A stretch of 64,000 nucleotides of DNA from Collybiopsis luxurians FD-317 M1 (GCA_000827265.1 KN834787.1:62001-126000), one strand, 5' to 3'; positions 21,397 to 35,690 are shown, counted from the first letter of the stretch. Notes: a model not told the origin generated them from the letters alone. Translations and numbers: made by a program.

Positions 21397-23859
21397 TCAC
21401 TGTCCCGTGAGGGCGCTTACACTCTCCCAGAAGCTAAGTAAAGAATCAAGATCAATATCTAAAATCCAATCTCGTCTACTCACCTACACCGCTCAAGCAA
21501 CCGCGGGTCCGTCATCGTCGAATGAATATCAGTCGTATTCCCAATAGCGGTCACATTAAACACCATCTCCGTATTCCCAATGAAGAACGTCTTCCAAGGC
21601 GGCGTGATATCATCTTTTGGATCGACCTTATCATTTGGATTCAAGGAAATCACAAAAGATAGGAATGATTGCGAGAACGAAGCTTGAAAGGATGCATTAG
21701 GGAAGCTTACTGGGCCTCTGCTACATTTGATCAAGAAAATGAAATGAGATTCTTTCGTGGTTGACTATACCGCTGCTTACTGAGGGAAGTAGTAGTTCAC
21801 ATCCATTCCGTGAAGGGCCGGAGGAATCGCTAAGGTTGTTTTATAAGGAGATCAGTGAACATCGTCCAAGTGTTCAAGTTGCAAGAAAAACAAACCAAAT
21901 TCTCCCTGTTCGTCATTAGTATCACAACTCGATTGGCAAAGAAACTTCTACAAACCTTGAAGACATTAAACCCACGCTCACGGAATGCATTCAGTAAATA
22001 ATAGCTTGGACATTTGAATATCGCTGCAAAAAGAGGTTATTACTAGGAACTAAGTGTTTTGAGGGACGAAATGAACGAATCTCACAATCTCCCATAATAT
22101 CGATGATCGCACCCAAGGTAGAACCTCCAACATTTGCATACTGCTTCGCAACTTCCGCTTCTTGAGCCTGACCGAATTTTGGGAACAGCTCTCCTGCATA
22201 AGTGGCGGTATTCATTACCACACCGGGGTGGACAAAGTCTACGCCTTCATTCGTATTGGTAACAGCGAGAAGTGCCTCCCCGTTGAATTTTCCTTCTCGA
22301 AGTGCTATGGTTGCTCTCTGCGTAATGAAACTTCCATCGATGACAGGCACAAACTGATATGTCCCAGAAAATCCAGTATTTTGAATGTTGCTGTTGACTT
22401 CATTCAAAACAGCAACATCAATAGCTCGAAGACAAGCCAACTGGTCGATCGCAGATGAGCAGCTATGAAGGATTGAATGCCATGAGATAATACCCCCGAG
22501 AGAGTTCAATGAATCAGTACGAACTTGCTTTGCGAAACCACTGCCGAAAAGAGACCCTAAGAGGAGAATGAATTCCAGGATATCAGCGTGAGATTGGAAA
22601 GGAAGATGTACCTCAGGTATAGGATCATCGAAAGGATATTGCGAGGGCAAGAATGTTGAGCTAGTTATTGCACCTCTGAAGAGTGGCGGCAAGGTTTTGC
22701 CGTCCTGAGCGATTACATGCTGAAGAACAGATCCAGCACCTAAATATCGGTACGATAAGACATTCATAATCCACGTCCAAACCCATCCCTTACCTGCCGA
22801 TTCACCCCAAATGGTGACTTTTTGAGGATCTCCGCCGAATTTTGCAATCTACAGAAATAAGCCGATGGCTGTTGTCATAGAGAACAATTTCTGGAAAAAG
22901 CTCAGCTCACATTTTTGTGAACCCATTGTAAGGCTAAGTGCTGGTCCACTGCATCGATATGTCAGAGTTAGAGAATATCATCCTACTCAAGTTTTGAAAA
23001 TTTCAACGCACAGAGTCCCGCATTGAGATCGCCATTTTCCTTCACGTCTTTCCCAGCAAGGAAACCTGACCAGTATTCTGATTTGGTGGAGGTTCTGCGA
23101 CTCACTGCTGAAAACACGTACCGAGGAGACCCAGTCGGTATTGTATAACGACAGCGACTATTTCATTTTTGGCCTCCTGAACAAGATCTGATCCAGGATA
23201 GGGCGATCCACTTCCGTCGAAATATCTAGCTCAGTTCAGTTTTAGTTTATCATCAGAATCGAGTGCGACATGCCCTCCGCCATGGATCCAAACCTAAAAG
23301 CAACATACATTCATTCAATGATTGATGAAAAAAGTGACCCCTAACGAGATACGTACGACAGTAGGAAGAGAGGGCCTGGCGGAAATACCCATTCCAGGTA
23401 TAGCAACACTATACGCAGACAGAGAAAACCAGGTTGCGTCATACTCTGGAAGATCCACAAGTAAAGCTATATACCTGAGAAAGAGACAATCCTCCGAATC
23501 TGTAGGTAGGCCTTGAACACACTCCGGTGGCTCTGTATCGGCTACTTGTACTCCATTAATTTGCGGAGGAGGTTGAGGAGCTCGAAAGCGCAATTGACCT
23601 GATTACAATGATTGAGATTCAATTCGATCAATGCCACGGTTCAGCGAAGGAGACCTGAAGAGAAATACTAACCAGTCGGAGCTGCCGCATATCTCATACC
23701 CAAAAAGTTCGTCACATTGGTATTTGGGTCAAACACCCCCTGGTATTGCGCATTACCTACATCTACGATAGGAGCTTGGGTAGGTGCAGCTAAACTCGAC
23801 GCTGCGAGTGCAGCAAGATATGGTAACAACCCAAGCAGCAAGAGTCCTGGCTTGAACAT
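21397..23859 (-). CDS. Secreted type-B carboxylesterase, copy B
   Basis: ATG at 23859 starts a signal peptide six codons longer than in copies A and D (LLLLGLLPYLAALAASSLAAP). The rest follows the family: FRAPQPPP, CVQGLPTDSEDCLFL, the GESAG elbow near 22795, a TNTNEG acidic site near 22250, an HGMDVNYYFP histidine near 21800 and a last exon ending at a TGA at 21399-21397. A one-codon deletion changes the segment after NEG. No frame break is seen. Its 5' half (23859 down to 22619) is repeated exactly in copy C. Confidence 0.8.
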
Positions 23860-26800
23860 ACCGCGAAGAAGCAAGGGGATAGAGCCTCAACCGAGCGACA
23901 GTCCCACTCTTAAATCTCACTCGACGCGGGATATGATTGGTTCACAGCTTTGCCGGATTCATAGGCTCATGAGATAAAACCGGTGAATTTGGGTGGTGCA
24001 CTTATTTGTCAGGTAGAGGCAGGGTGAAGGGAACACTGAAAAATGCGCTGTACCGTTCTGATGTTCAGACTAAGATTCCTATTTTGAAGCCATTTGTCGC
24101 GAGTTTTGTTTTCAATTACCTGGGCGCTGAAATGTCTCGTACCATATTGTTCAACAACTCGGAATTTCATTTGTTCATAGACCACTGTGAGTCCTTCTCC
24201 GTTCACTTTCAAGATGGTGGCTTTAAGATACTCCAGACCCAGAAGACCTTGCCTATACAGCCCCATGTTTGCCGGAAGGATCATAATGATCTAGAAGCCG
24301 ACCATGACTCTCATACTATTGCTTGTTAAGATGGTCCTGTCAATTTCATCAAATGCATTTTTCCTGACATGGAATAGACCTTGCAAGCAAGATGCCAACA
24401 TGCATTGCGTATTTATCCTCACGAGGACATTCAGAATGCAGCTGTCGAAGTAGAGAAAAATAGGTTACAAGTTAATGGTCGAGGAGAGTTCAAAGCTAGC
24501 CCTCTATAAACTTTCGTATAAGCATTTCAATTATAATTAAATGCTTTACCCTTTGTCCTTTCGAGAGCATGCATCATGTATCTATCTGGTGCTTATAAAA
24601 TGCAGCAACAACAGCTACTGACTGCAGGCCTTCAGTTTTATGGATTATTGGATTCTGCCATCTTGCCGTTGATGCACTTCCTTTTTTTCCCAGTATCTTC
24701 TCTACTTCCTCCGAGAAGCCAATCATGTTTTGGGGCTTTTCAAGCTCAATAGTAAGTGCTCAAGTGAGCTGTCTTTCATTTTTGTCCCATAGAATCTTCT
24801 TTGAGGGAGCCTTTCTCTGGTTTCTAGTAGCAGCATTCTGCAGTAAGTAGGTTCTGTCTTAGGAATAAATTGAGGATGCAACTGGTACTACCAGGTCACA
24901 GTCTGATTGTGGTCAGTCACTTATATGTCATCATTGGAACTTGATGCATAGTGGGCCAATGCTAACGCGTGGCGGGACTCGTGCCCTTTTCAGTGATGGA
25001 TCAGGCTGGATCATTGATCATCGATGTAATGAAAACGAATTACAATTGTATAAATTGCAAAAATTAGATCAATTCAAAATTGCCTGCCTTGGATTAGGCA
25101 CAGACTTGTCAGAGCAGAAACTCAGCATTCCATTCCATTCCATTCCATGCACTCGTAACTTGGAAGCACCCTTTGACCTAGGATTGAACATTCCAGGATC
25201 CATGGGTGAATGGGTGCATATTGTCATTCCTTTTGGCATATGCCCTATACAGATAACGGAAGGCAAGTTGTCCATGAGGCGAGTACCAATATCCCTGCCT
25301 CGGAAGTGCATTTTGATGATGCAGATTATTTCGACCCCATTTGAACTGTGGACCCAAGCTCTTCCTTTAATAGTACTCACACCTACTATTAAATTACGAA
25401 GCCAGAATGAAATGAAGGAATCGTTATGGGCAATTTGGCGCTACAGGTGTCTCCCTATAAGGAACGTGGTTTTTCCATACATGAATGAATTTAATCTAGT
25501 CTTTCTTATTTTCCCATGCCCTTGTTAGACCTGAACCTTTTGGTAGGTAGTCTGGTAGGAGTGTCTACGTAGATAGATATTTAATAGTAATTGATTACTG
25601 AAACCAATCGTAGACATTCCCGGGTCTAGGGGAAAGGGAACTACGGTGAATTTTGATCTACTGGTTCTTGTGCTCTGGCCCAAGCGCTGCATTGAGAATT
25701 TCCTACGAGACAGTGCACACTGGAGATCTAACATAGGGACCTCTTTGACAATACTAATGGGTGTGTCGCTCTTCCCTAAAGGGTTAGCATATTCACCAAA
25801 AGTGTGAGTTCTGGTTCTTGTTTGCGTCTCTCCCATATTTTCTGCATACAGGATGTACTCAACCATGACACGTTGCTTCGCATGTTCAGCTGCGTGGACA
25901 CAACGAGACTCAGATAACTTCTATCACATGTTGTACCACCTAGTATCAACAACCATGACAACGATGAGCAGGCATTACATAGATAGGTATTCTTATATGT
26001 ACATTGTATTTGAACGTTCTTCTGGCAATCAACTTACCTTATTGCGATATGAGTTCCTGGATGTATGCCTTGAGAAGTACCAATTCATAACTATACATAT
26101 ATAATCGTCATACATATGTACTTGTGCACCCGTATTTCAACTCCTCATGTCTTTCCTCTCGACAGTACAAGTCCTACAGTCTAAAGCGCAACTCAGTTGC
26201 ACTGTATATCCTGACTTACATGAGCGATCCATTGAACCGTAACTTTTGAAGAAAAACCTATATTCTTCTCACGAGGTCGGTCAGGGTGCAATTAAAGTAT
26301 CGTTATCAAGGAGACAATTGGGCTGACAGGAACATCTACAATGGTTCAGATTATTCCATCTGTAATTGAGGGAGACGGGATAGTAAGTGGGATGTGGGGA
26401 CGGTAAAAGGGCAATGACAATGCGCACGATATATTCTATATAGTTGTCATTTTGGAAAAGGGCGGGAGGCGGGACAGTGAGCGGGATCAATCGTATGTGT
26501 TGATCGGGTTATATATTTGGGACTATCAGGTGAATAGCACCTTATTGCCGATTCCATTGAGTTTCAGATCCCTACGTTTGGCATTGCAGCAGAGGGATCC
26601 TGCCATCACACTTAAAGTTCGTCGCCAGATCTCATACGATCTTATAGGTGAGGAACGTGGACTCCGGAAGCGCAACGACCCAAATGGGTGAAATGTTGCA
26701 TTGACCTCAAGACGAGCCTGAGGATCAGTGAGGATCCTACTTGACCACTACACAACTGAAAGCCTATTCCTGTTCCCGTTCAAACTCAGACCATTATCCA

Positions 26801-28315
26801 ATTTGCAACAGTACAAGATACGGTCACTGAACAGGGCAGGAGTCTTTTATAAGTCTGGTATGCATTGACCAAAACTCACCTGTACCTGTGAAAGCATCTA
26901 TGTATAGCAACCCTACTGAAATACAGTACAGTCTATTCGTGGATTGTCACAATGCAATTTCTAACATATCACTCATCAAGCCAATACTCAATATCATGGA
27001 GGTGATGCGTGGATATGCCGTCAGTTTAAAAACTGACTACTCAAAAGGTTAATGCTCTGCAAGTACATACAGTGTCCGTCATATCCCACATCATTCTTTA
27101 CTGGCCCGTCAAGGCACTTACACTCTCCCAGAAGCTAAGTAAATCAAGATCAATATACAAAATCCGATTTTGCGCCCACACTACTCACCTACACCGCTTA
27201 AGCAACCCAGGATCCGTCATCGTCGGATGAATGTCAGCCTTATTCCCAACCGCAGTCATATTAAACACCATCTCCGTATTCCCATTGAAGAACATCTTCC
27301 AAGGCGGCGTGATATCATCTTTCGGATCGACCTTCTTGTTTGGATCCAGGGAAATTACAAAAGATAGGAAGGATTGCGAGAACGAAGCTTGAAAGGGTGC
27401 ATTGTGAAAGCTTATTGGGCCTTTGCTACTTTTAATTAAATGAGATAAGTTTCGTTCGTGGTTGAGGTGTACCGCTTACTGAGGGAAGTAGTAGTTCACA
27501 TCCATTCCGTGAAGGGCCGGAGGAATCGCTAAGGTTGTTTTATAAGGTGATCAATAGACATCGTCCAAGTGCTCGAGTTGCTAGAAAAACGAACCGAATT
27601 CTCCCTGTTCGTCATCAGTATCACAACTCGATTAGCAAAGAAACTGCTACAAACCTTGAAGACATTAAACCCATGCTCATGGAATGCATTCAGTAAATAA
27701 TAGCTCGGACATTTGAATATCGCTACAAAAAGAGGTTGCTATGAGCAAGGTATTTTGAGGATGGAAAGAACAAATCTCACAATCTCCCATAATATCATTG
27801 ATCGCACCCAAGGTAGAACCTCCAACGTTTGCATACTGCTTCGCAACTTCTGCTTCTTGAGCCTGACCGAATTTTGGGAACAGCTCTCCTGCATAAGTGG
27901 CGGTATTCATTACCACACCGGTCTGATCGACAAAGATTACGCCTTCGTTTGTATTGGTTACAGCGAGAAGTGCCTCCCCGTTGAATTTCCCTTCTCGAAG
28001 TGCTATAGTCGCTCTCTGCGTAATGAAACTCCCATCAATAACAGGCACGAACTGAAACGTTCCAAAGAATCCAGTATTTTGAATGTTGCTGTTGACTTCG
28101 TTCAAAACAGCAAGATCAGCGGCTCGGAGACAAGCCAACTGGTCTTGCGCGGATGAGCAGCTATGAAGGGTTGAATACCATGAGATAATACCCCCGAGAG
28201 AGCTCAACGGATTAGTACAAACTTGCTTTGCGAAACCACCGCCGAAAAGAGACCCTAAGAGAAAAATGAATTCAAAAAATCAGCGTGAGATTGGAAAGCA
28301 ATCAGTACTTCAGGG
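22619..28315. repeat. Tandem duplication, unit 1 (5,697 bp)
   Basis: Every open frame and every line I compared from here is identical to the sequence 5,697 bp further on. Left of 22619 copies diverge (CCTCAGGTAT against CTTCAGGGAT). The unit spans the 5' half of esterase B, a 3.2-kb spacer and the 3' half of esterase C. Confidence 0.9.
23860..27097. other. CpG-poor spacer of the duplicated unit, no assignable gene
   Basis: 23900-24330 is esterase 5' flank related to that of copies A and D. 24416-24460 keeps a short relic of the kinase-gene tail. 24460-26750 matches nothing else in the window. It holds a 195-codon plus-strand open frame (24941-25528) and minus-strand frames of 103 and 113 codons, none with a family motif. 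Low CpG content suggests an old, silenced insertion. 26760-27097 is esterase 3' flank. Confidence 0.4.
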
Positions 28316-29556
28316 ATAGGATCATCGAAAGGATATTGCGAGGGCAAGAATGTTGAGCTAGTTATTGCACCTCTGAAGAGTGGCGGCAAGGTTTTGCCGT
28401 CCTGAGCGATTACATGCTGAAGAACAGATCCAGCACCTAAATATCGGTACGATAAGACATTCATAATCCACGTCCAAACCCATCCCTTACCTGCCGATTC
28501 ACCCCAAATGGTGACTTTTTGAGGATCTCCGCCGAATTTTGCAATCTACAGAAATAAGCCGATGGCTGTTGTCATAGAGAACAATTTCTGGAAAAAGCTC
28601 AGCTCACATTTTTGTGAACCCATTGTAAGGCTAAGTGCTGGTCCACTGCATCGATATGTCAGAGTTAGAGAATATCATCCTACTCAAGTTTTGAAAATTT
28701 CAACGCACAGAGTCCCGCATTGAGATCGCCATTTTCCTTCACGTCTTTCCCAGCAAGGAAACCTGACCAGTATTCTGATTTGGTGGAGGTTCTGCGACTC
28801 ACTGCTGAAAACACGTACCGAGGAGACCCAGTCGGTATTGTATAACGACAGCGACTATTTCATTTTTGGCCTCCTGAACAAGATCTGATCCAGGATAGGG
28901 CGATCCACTTCCGTCGAAATATCTAGCTCAGTTCAGTTTTAGTTTATCATCAGAATCGAGTGCGACATGCCCTCCGCCATGGATCCAAACCTAAAAGCAA
29001 CATACATTCATTCAATGATTGATGAAAAAAGTGACCCCTAACGAGATACGTACGACAGTAGGAAGAGAGGGCCTGGCGGAAATACCCATTCCAGGTATAG
29101 CAACACTATACGCAGACAGAGAAAACCAGGTTGCGTCATACTCTGGAAGATCCACAAGTAAAGCTATATACCTGAGAAAGAGACAATCCTCCGAATCTGT
29201 AGGTAGGCCTTGAACACACTCCGGTGGCTCTGTATCGGCTACTTGTACTCCATTAATTTGCGGAGGAGGTTGAGGAGCTCGAAAGCGCAATTGACCTGAT
29301 TACAATGATTGAGATTCAATTCGATCAATGCCACGGTTCAGCGAAGGAGACCTGAAGAGAAATACTAACCAGTCGGAGCTGCCGCATATCTCATACCCAA
29401 AAAGTTCGTCACATTGGTATTTGGGTCAAACACCCCCTGGTATTGCGCATTACCTACATCTACGATAGGAGCTTGGGTAGGTGCAGCTAAACTCGACGCT
29501 GCGAGTGCAGCAAGATATGGTAACAACCCAAGCAGCAAGAGTCCTGGCTTGAACAT
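27098..29556 (-). CDS. Secreted type-B carboxylesterase, copy C (chimeric)
   Basis: Same architecture as copies A and B: long-form signal peptide, VWIHGGG-type oxyanion region, GESAG, TNTNEG, HGMDVNYYFP, stop TAA at 27100-27098. The 5' half (29556 to about 28316) equals copy B exactly and the 3' half equals copy D exactly. The switch lies in a ~65-bp block (28316-28386) that is the same in B, C and D and encodes part of the FLPSQYPFDDPIPE exon. Reading frame is kept across the junction, so the hybrid may be functional. Confidence 0.8.
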
Positions 29557-32500
29557 ACCGCGAAGAAGCAAGGGGATAGAGCCTCAACCGAGCGACAGTC
29601 CCACTCTTAAATCTCACTCGACGCGGGATATGATTGGTTCACAGCTTTGCCGGATTCATAGGCTCATGAGATAAAACCGGTGAATTTGGGTGGTGCACTT
29701 ATTTGTCAGGTAGAGGCAGGGTGAAGGGAACACTGAAAAATGCGCTGTACCGTTCTGATGTTCAGACTAAGATTCCTATTTTGAAGCCATTTGTCGCGAG
29801 TTTTGTTTTCAATTACCTGGGCGCTGAAATGTCTCGTACCATATTGTTCAACAACTCGGAATTTCATTTGTTCATAGACCACTGTGAGTCCTTCTCCGTT
29901 CACTTTCAAGATGGTGGCTTTAAGATACTCCAGACCCAGAAGACCTTGCCTATACAGCCCCATGTTTGCCGGAAGGATCATAATGATCTAGAAGCCGACC
30001 ATGACTCTCATACTATTGCTTGTTAAGATGGTCCTGTCAATTTCATCAAATGCATTTTTCCTGACATGGAATAGACCTTGCAAGCAAGATGCCAACATGC
30101 ATTGCGTATTTATCCTCACGAGGACATTCAGAATGCAGCTGTCGAAGTAGAGAAAAATAGGTTACAAGTTAATGGTCGAGGAGAGTTCAAAGCTAGCCCT
30201 CTATAAACTTTCGTATAAGCATTTCAATTATAATTAAATGCTTTACCCTTTGTCCTTTCGAGAGCATGCATCATGTATCTATCTGGTGCTTATAAAATGC
30301 AGCAACAACAGCTACTGACTGCAGGCCTTCAGTTTTATGGATTATTGGATTCTGCCATCTTGCCGTTGATGCACTTCCTTTTTTTCCCAGTATCTTCTCT
30401 ACTTCCTCCGAGAAGCCAATCATGTTTTGGGGCTTTTCAAGCTCAATAGTAAGTGCTCAAGTGAGCTGTCTTTCATTTTTGTCCCATAGAATCTTCTTTG
30501 AGGGAGCCTTTCTCTGGTTTCTAGTAGCAGCATTCTGCAGTAAGTAGGTTCTGTCTTAGGAATAAATTGAGGATGCAACTGGTACTACCAGGTCACAGTC
30601 TGATTGTGGTCAGTCACTTATATGTCATCATTGGAACTTGATGCATAGTGGGCCAATGCTAACGCGTGGCGGGACTCGTGCCCTTTTCAGTGATGGATCA
30701 GGCTGGATCATTGATCATCGATGTAATGAAAACGAATTACAATTGTATAAATTGCAAAAATTAGATCAATTCAAAATTGCCTGCCTTGGATTAGGCACAG
30801 ACTTGTCAGAGCAGAAACTCAGCATTCCATTCCATTCCATTCCATGCACTCGTAACTTGGAAGCACCCTTTGACCTAGGATTGAACATTCCAGGATCCAT
30901 GGGTGAATGGGTGCATATTGTCATTCCTTTTGGCATATGCCCTATACAGATAACGGAAGGCAAGTTGTCCATGAGGCGAGTACCAATATCCCTGCCTCGG
31001 AAGTGCATTTTGATGATGCAGATTATTTCGACCCCATTTGAACTGTGGACCCAAGCTCTTCCTTTAATAGTACTCACACCTACTATTAAATTACGAAGCC
31101 AGAATGAAATGAAGGAATCGTTATGGGCAATTTGGCGCTACAGGTGTCTCCCTATAAGGAACGTGGTTTTTCCATACATGAATGAATTTAATCTAGTCTT
31201 TCTTATTTTCCCATGCCCTTGTTAGACCTGAACCTTTTGGTAGGTAGTCTGGTAGGAGTGTCTACGTAGATAGATATTTAATAGTAATTGATTACTGAAA
31301 CCAATCGTAGACATTCCCGGGTCTAGGGGAAAGGGAACTACGGTGAATTTTGATCTACTGGTTCTTGTGCTCTGGCCCAAGCGCTGCATTGAGAATTTCC
31401 TACGAGACAGTGCACACTGGAGATCTAACATAGGGACCTCTTTGACAATACTAATGGGTGTGTCGCTCTTCCCTAAAGGGTTAGCATATTCACCAAAAGT
31501 GTGAGTTCTGGTTCTTGTTTGCGTCTCTCCCATATTTTCTGCATACAGGATGTACTCAACCATGACACGTTGCTTCGCATGTTCAGCTGCGTGGACACAA
31601 CGAGACTCAGATAACTTCTATCACATGTTGTACCACCTAGTATCAACAACCATGACAACGATGAGCAGGCATTACATAGATAGGTATTCTTATATGTACA
31701 TTGTATTTGAACGTTCTTCTGGCAATCAACTTACCTTATTGCGATATGAGTTCCTGGATGTATGCCTTGAGAAGTACCAATTCATAACTATACATATATA
31801 ATCGTCATACATATGTACTTGTGCACCCGTATTTCAACTCCTCATGTCTTTCCTCTCGACAGTACAAGTCCTACAGTCTAAAGCGCAACTCAGTTGCACT
31901 GTATATCCTGACTTACATGAGCGATCCATTGAACCGTAACTTTTGAAGAAAAACCTATATTCTTCTCACGAGGTCGGTCAGGGTGCAATTAAAGTATCGT
32001 TATCAAGGAGACAATTGGGCTGACAGGAACATCTACAATGGTTCAGATTATTCCATCTGTAATTGAGGGAGACGGGATAGTAAGTGGGATGTGGGGACGG
32101 TAAAAGGGCAATGACAATGCGCACGATATATTCTATATAGTTGTCATTTTGGAAAAGGGCGGGAGGCGGGACAGTGAGCGGGATCAATCGTATGTGTTGA
32201 TCGGGTTATATATTTGGGACTATCAGGTGAATAGCACCTTATTGCCGATTCCATTGAGTTTCAGATCCCTACGTTTGGCATTGCAGCAGAGGGATCCTGC
32301 CATCACACTTAAAGTTCGTCGCCAGATCTCATACGATCTTATAGGTGAGGAACGTGGACTCCGGAAGCGCAACGACCCAAATGGGTGAAATGTTGCATTG
32401 ACCTCAAGACGAGCCTGAGGATCAGTGAGGATCCTACTTGACCACTACACAACTGAAAGCCTATTCCTGTTCCCGTTCAAACTCAGACCATTATCCAATT

Positions 32501-34012
32501 TGCAACAGTACAAGATACGGTCACTGAACAGGGCAGGAGTCTTTTATAAGTCTGGTATGCATTGACCAAAACTCACCTGTACCTGTGAAAGCATCTATGT
32601 ATAGCAACCCTACTGAAATACAGTACAGTCTATTCGTGGATTGTCACAATGCAATTTCTAACATATCACTCATCAAGCCAATACTCAATATCATGGAGGT
32701 GATGCGTGGATATGCCGTCAGTTTAAAAACTGACTACTCAAAAGGTTAATGCTCTGCAAGTACATACAGTGTCCGTCATATCCCACATCATTCTTTACTG
32801 GCCCGTCAAGGCACTTACACTCTCCCAGAAGCTAAGTAAATCAAGATCAATATACAAAATCCGATTTTGCGCCCACACTACTCACCTACACCGCTTAAGC
32901 AACCCAGGATCCGTCATCGTCGGATGAATGTCAGCCTTATTCCCAACCGCAGTCATATTAAACACCATCTCCGTATTCCCATTGAAGAACATCTTCCAAG
33001 GCGGCGTGATATCATCTTTCGGATCGACCTTCTTGTTTGGATCCAGGGAAATTACAAAAGATAGGAAGGATTGCGAGAACGAAGCTTGAAAGGGTGCATT
33101 GTGAAAGCTTATTGGGCCTTTGCTACTTTTAATTAAATGAGATAAGTTTCGTTCGTGGTTGAGGTGTACCGCTTACTGAGGGAAGTAGTAGTTCACATCC
33201 ATTCCGTGAAGGGCCGGAGGAATCGCTAAGGTTGTTTTATAAGGTGATCAATAGACATCGTCCAAGTGCTCGAGTTGCTAGAAAAACGAACCGAATTCTC
33301 CCTGTTCGTCATCAGTATCACAACTCGATTAGCAAAGAAACTGCTACAAACCTTGAAGACATTAAACCCATGCTCATGGAATGCATTCAGTAAATAATAG
33401 CTCGGACATTTGAATATCGCTACAAAAAGAGGTTGCTATGAGCAAGGTATTTTGAGGATGGAAAGAACAAATCTCACAATCTCCCATAATATCATTGATC
33501 GCACCCAAGGTAGAACCTCCAACGTTTGCATACTGCTTCGCAACTTCTGCTTCTTGAGCCTGACCGAATTTTGGGAACAGCTCTCCTGCATAAGTGGCGG
33601 TATTCATTACCACACCGGTCTGATCGACAAAGATTACGCCTTCGTTTGTATTGGTTACAGCGAGAAGTGCCTCCCCGTTGAATTTCCCTTCTCGAAGTGC
33701 TATAGTCGCTCTCTGCGTAATGAAACTCCCATCAATAACAGGCACGAACTGAAACGTTCCAAAGAATCCAGTATTTTGAATGTTGCTGTTGACTTCGTTC
33801 AAAACAGCAAGATCAGCGGCTCGGAGACAAGCCAACTGGTCTTGCGCGGATGAGCAGCTATGAAGGGTTGAATACCATGAGATAATACCCCCGAGAGAGC
33901 TCAACGGATTAGTACAAACTTGCTTTGCGAAACCACCGCCGAAAAGAGACCCTAAGAGAAAAATGAATTCAAAAAATCAGCGTGAGATTGGAAAGCAATC
34001 AGTACTTCAGGG
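28316..34012. repeat. Tandem duplication, unit 2 (5,697 bp)
   Basis: Second copy of the unit at 22619-28315. Identity with the start of a third repeat continues to about 34083, where esterase D turns to its own sequence (CGGTGAGG instead of CGGCAAGG). Confidence 0.9.
29557..32794. other. Second copy of the CpG-poor spacer
   Basis: Identical to 23860-27097, including the 195-codon frame (30638-31225). No gene can be assigned. Confidence 0.4.
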
Positions 34013-35228
34013 ATAGGATCATCGAAAGGATATTGCGAGGGCAAGAATGTTGAGCTAGTTATTGCACCTCTGAAGAGTGGCGGTGAGGTTTTGCCGTCCT
34101 GAGCGATTACATGCTGAAGAACAGATCCAGCACCTAAAAATATCGGTACGACAAGGCATTCATAATCCACGTCCAAACCCATGCCTTACCCGCCGATTCA
34201 CCCCAAATGGTGACTTTTTGAGGGTCCCCGCCGAATTCTGCAATCTAAAAATAGGCAAATGTTTCTTTTCAGCCACAACACCAATTTCTGGAAAAAGGTC
34301 AATTCACGTTTTTATGTACCCACTGTAAGGCTAAATGTTGGTCCACTGTACCAATATGTCAGAATTAAAGTATCTCATCCGACTCAAGATTCGAAAATTT
34401 CAACGCACAGAGTCCCGCATTGAGATCTCCATTCTCCTTCACATCTTTCCCAGCAAGGAAACCTGTCCAGCATTCTGACTTGGTGGAAACTCAACGACTC
34501 ACTGACAAAACACGTACCGAAAAGACCCAATCGGTATTGTATAACGACAGCGACTACTTCATTTTTGGCTTCCTGAAGAAGATCTGATCCAAAAAAGGAC
34601 GATCCATTTCCCCCGAAATATCTAGCTCAATTCAGTTTGAGTTTATCATCAGAATCGAGTACGACATACCCTCCGCCATGGATCCAAACCTAAAACGAGC
34701 ACATTCATTCAACGATTGATGACAGAAGCGACCCTTTACGAGATACGTACGACGGTAGGAAGAGAAGGCGTGGGGGAAATATTCCTTCCAGGTATAGCAA
34801 CACTATACCAGCAAACCGGGTTGTGTCACCCTCCGAAAATTCCACAAGCAAAGCCACATACCTGAGAAAGAGACAATCCTCTGAATCTGTAGGCAGGCCT
34901 TGAACACACTCTGGCGGCTCTTTGTCAGCTACTTGTACTCCATTGATATGTGGAGGAGGTTGAGGAGCTCGGAAGCGCAATTGACCTGATTACAACGATT
35001 GAGATTCAATTCGATCAACGCCACGGCTCAGCAAAGGAGACCAGAAGAGAAATGCTAACCAGTCGGAGCCGCCGCATATCTTATACCCAAGAAGTTCGTC
35101 ACATCGGTATTTGGGTCAAATACCCCCTCGTATTGCGCATTACCTACATTTACGATAGGGGCTTGGGTAGGTGCAGCTAAACTCGACGCTGCGAGTGCAG
35201 CAAGCAGCAAAAGTCCTGGCTTGAACAT
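32795..35228 (-). CDS. Secreted type-B carboxylesterase, copy D
   Basis: ATG at 35228, short-form signal peptide as in copy A (FKPGLLLLAALAASSLAAP), FRAPQPPPHINGVQVAD, CVQGLPTDSEDCLFL, GESAG near 34190, and the 3' half shared exactly with copy C, ending at a TAA at 32797-32795. It is probably the ancestral donor of the 3' half of copy C. It lies about 460 nt from the end of the complete kinase-like gene, the arrangement also seen (truncated) behind copy A. Confidence 0.8.
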
Positions 35229-35690
35229 ACCGCAAAGAAGCAAGGGGTAGAGCCCAAACTAAGCGGCAGTCTCCCTCTTAAATCTCACTTGACCCCGGAC
35301 ATGATTGGTGCCTCCGAGACTCATGGGATAAAAGCGGCGTATTTGGGTGGCGTATTTGTCAGGTGGAGGCAGGATAAAGGGAACACTCAAGGATGCACTT
35401 CCGTACGTCTCGTTCTCGTGTTCGGACCAGGTTTCCTAATTTGAAACCATTCGCTGTGAATTTTGTTCGCATAACGGCAATTATCTGGGCGCTGAAATAA
35501 GCGCTGCCTCATGCTCTGCGGCTCTCTTACTCAATCCCGGAGCTTTTAAAGCGTGTTCTGGAAGGAACTGCTGAAGTCAAGAAATCTTATTCATTGCAGG
35601 CATCGCATAACCTCACGAGGACATTCGGGAAACAGCTGTCGAAGTGGAGGAAATAGCTATCCCCTTTTACCGGTCAATGCGACTCGTACC

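Noticed and set aside
24941..25528. 195-codon frame as a real gene
   Set aside because: No recognisable domain, no codon or splice support, and long minus-strand frames overlap it; kept only as an unexplained region.
28316..28386. Site-specific recombination site at the duplication border
   Set aside because: The border is ordinary esterase coding sequence shared by paralogues, so homologous unequal crossover explains it without a special site.
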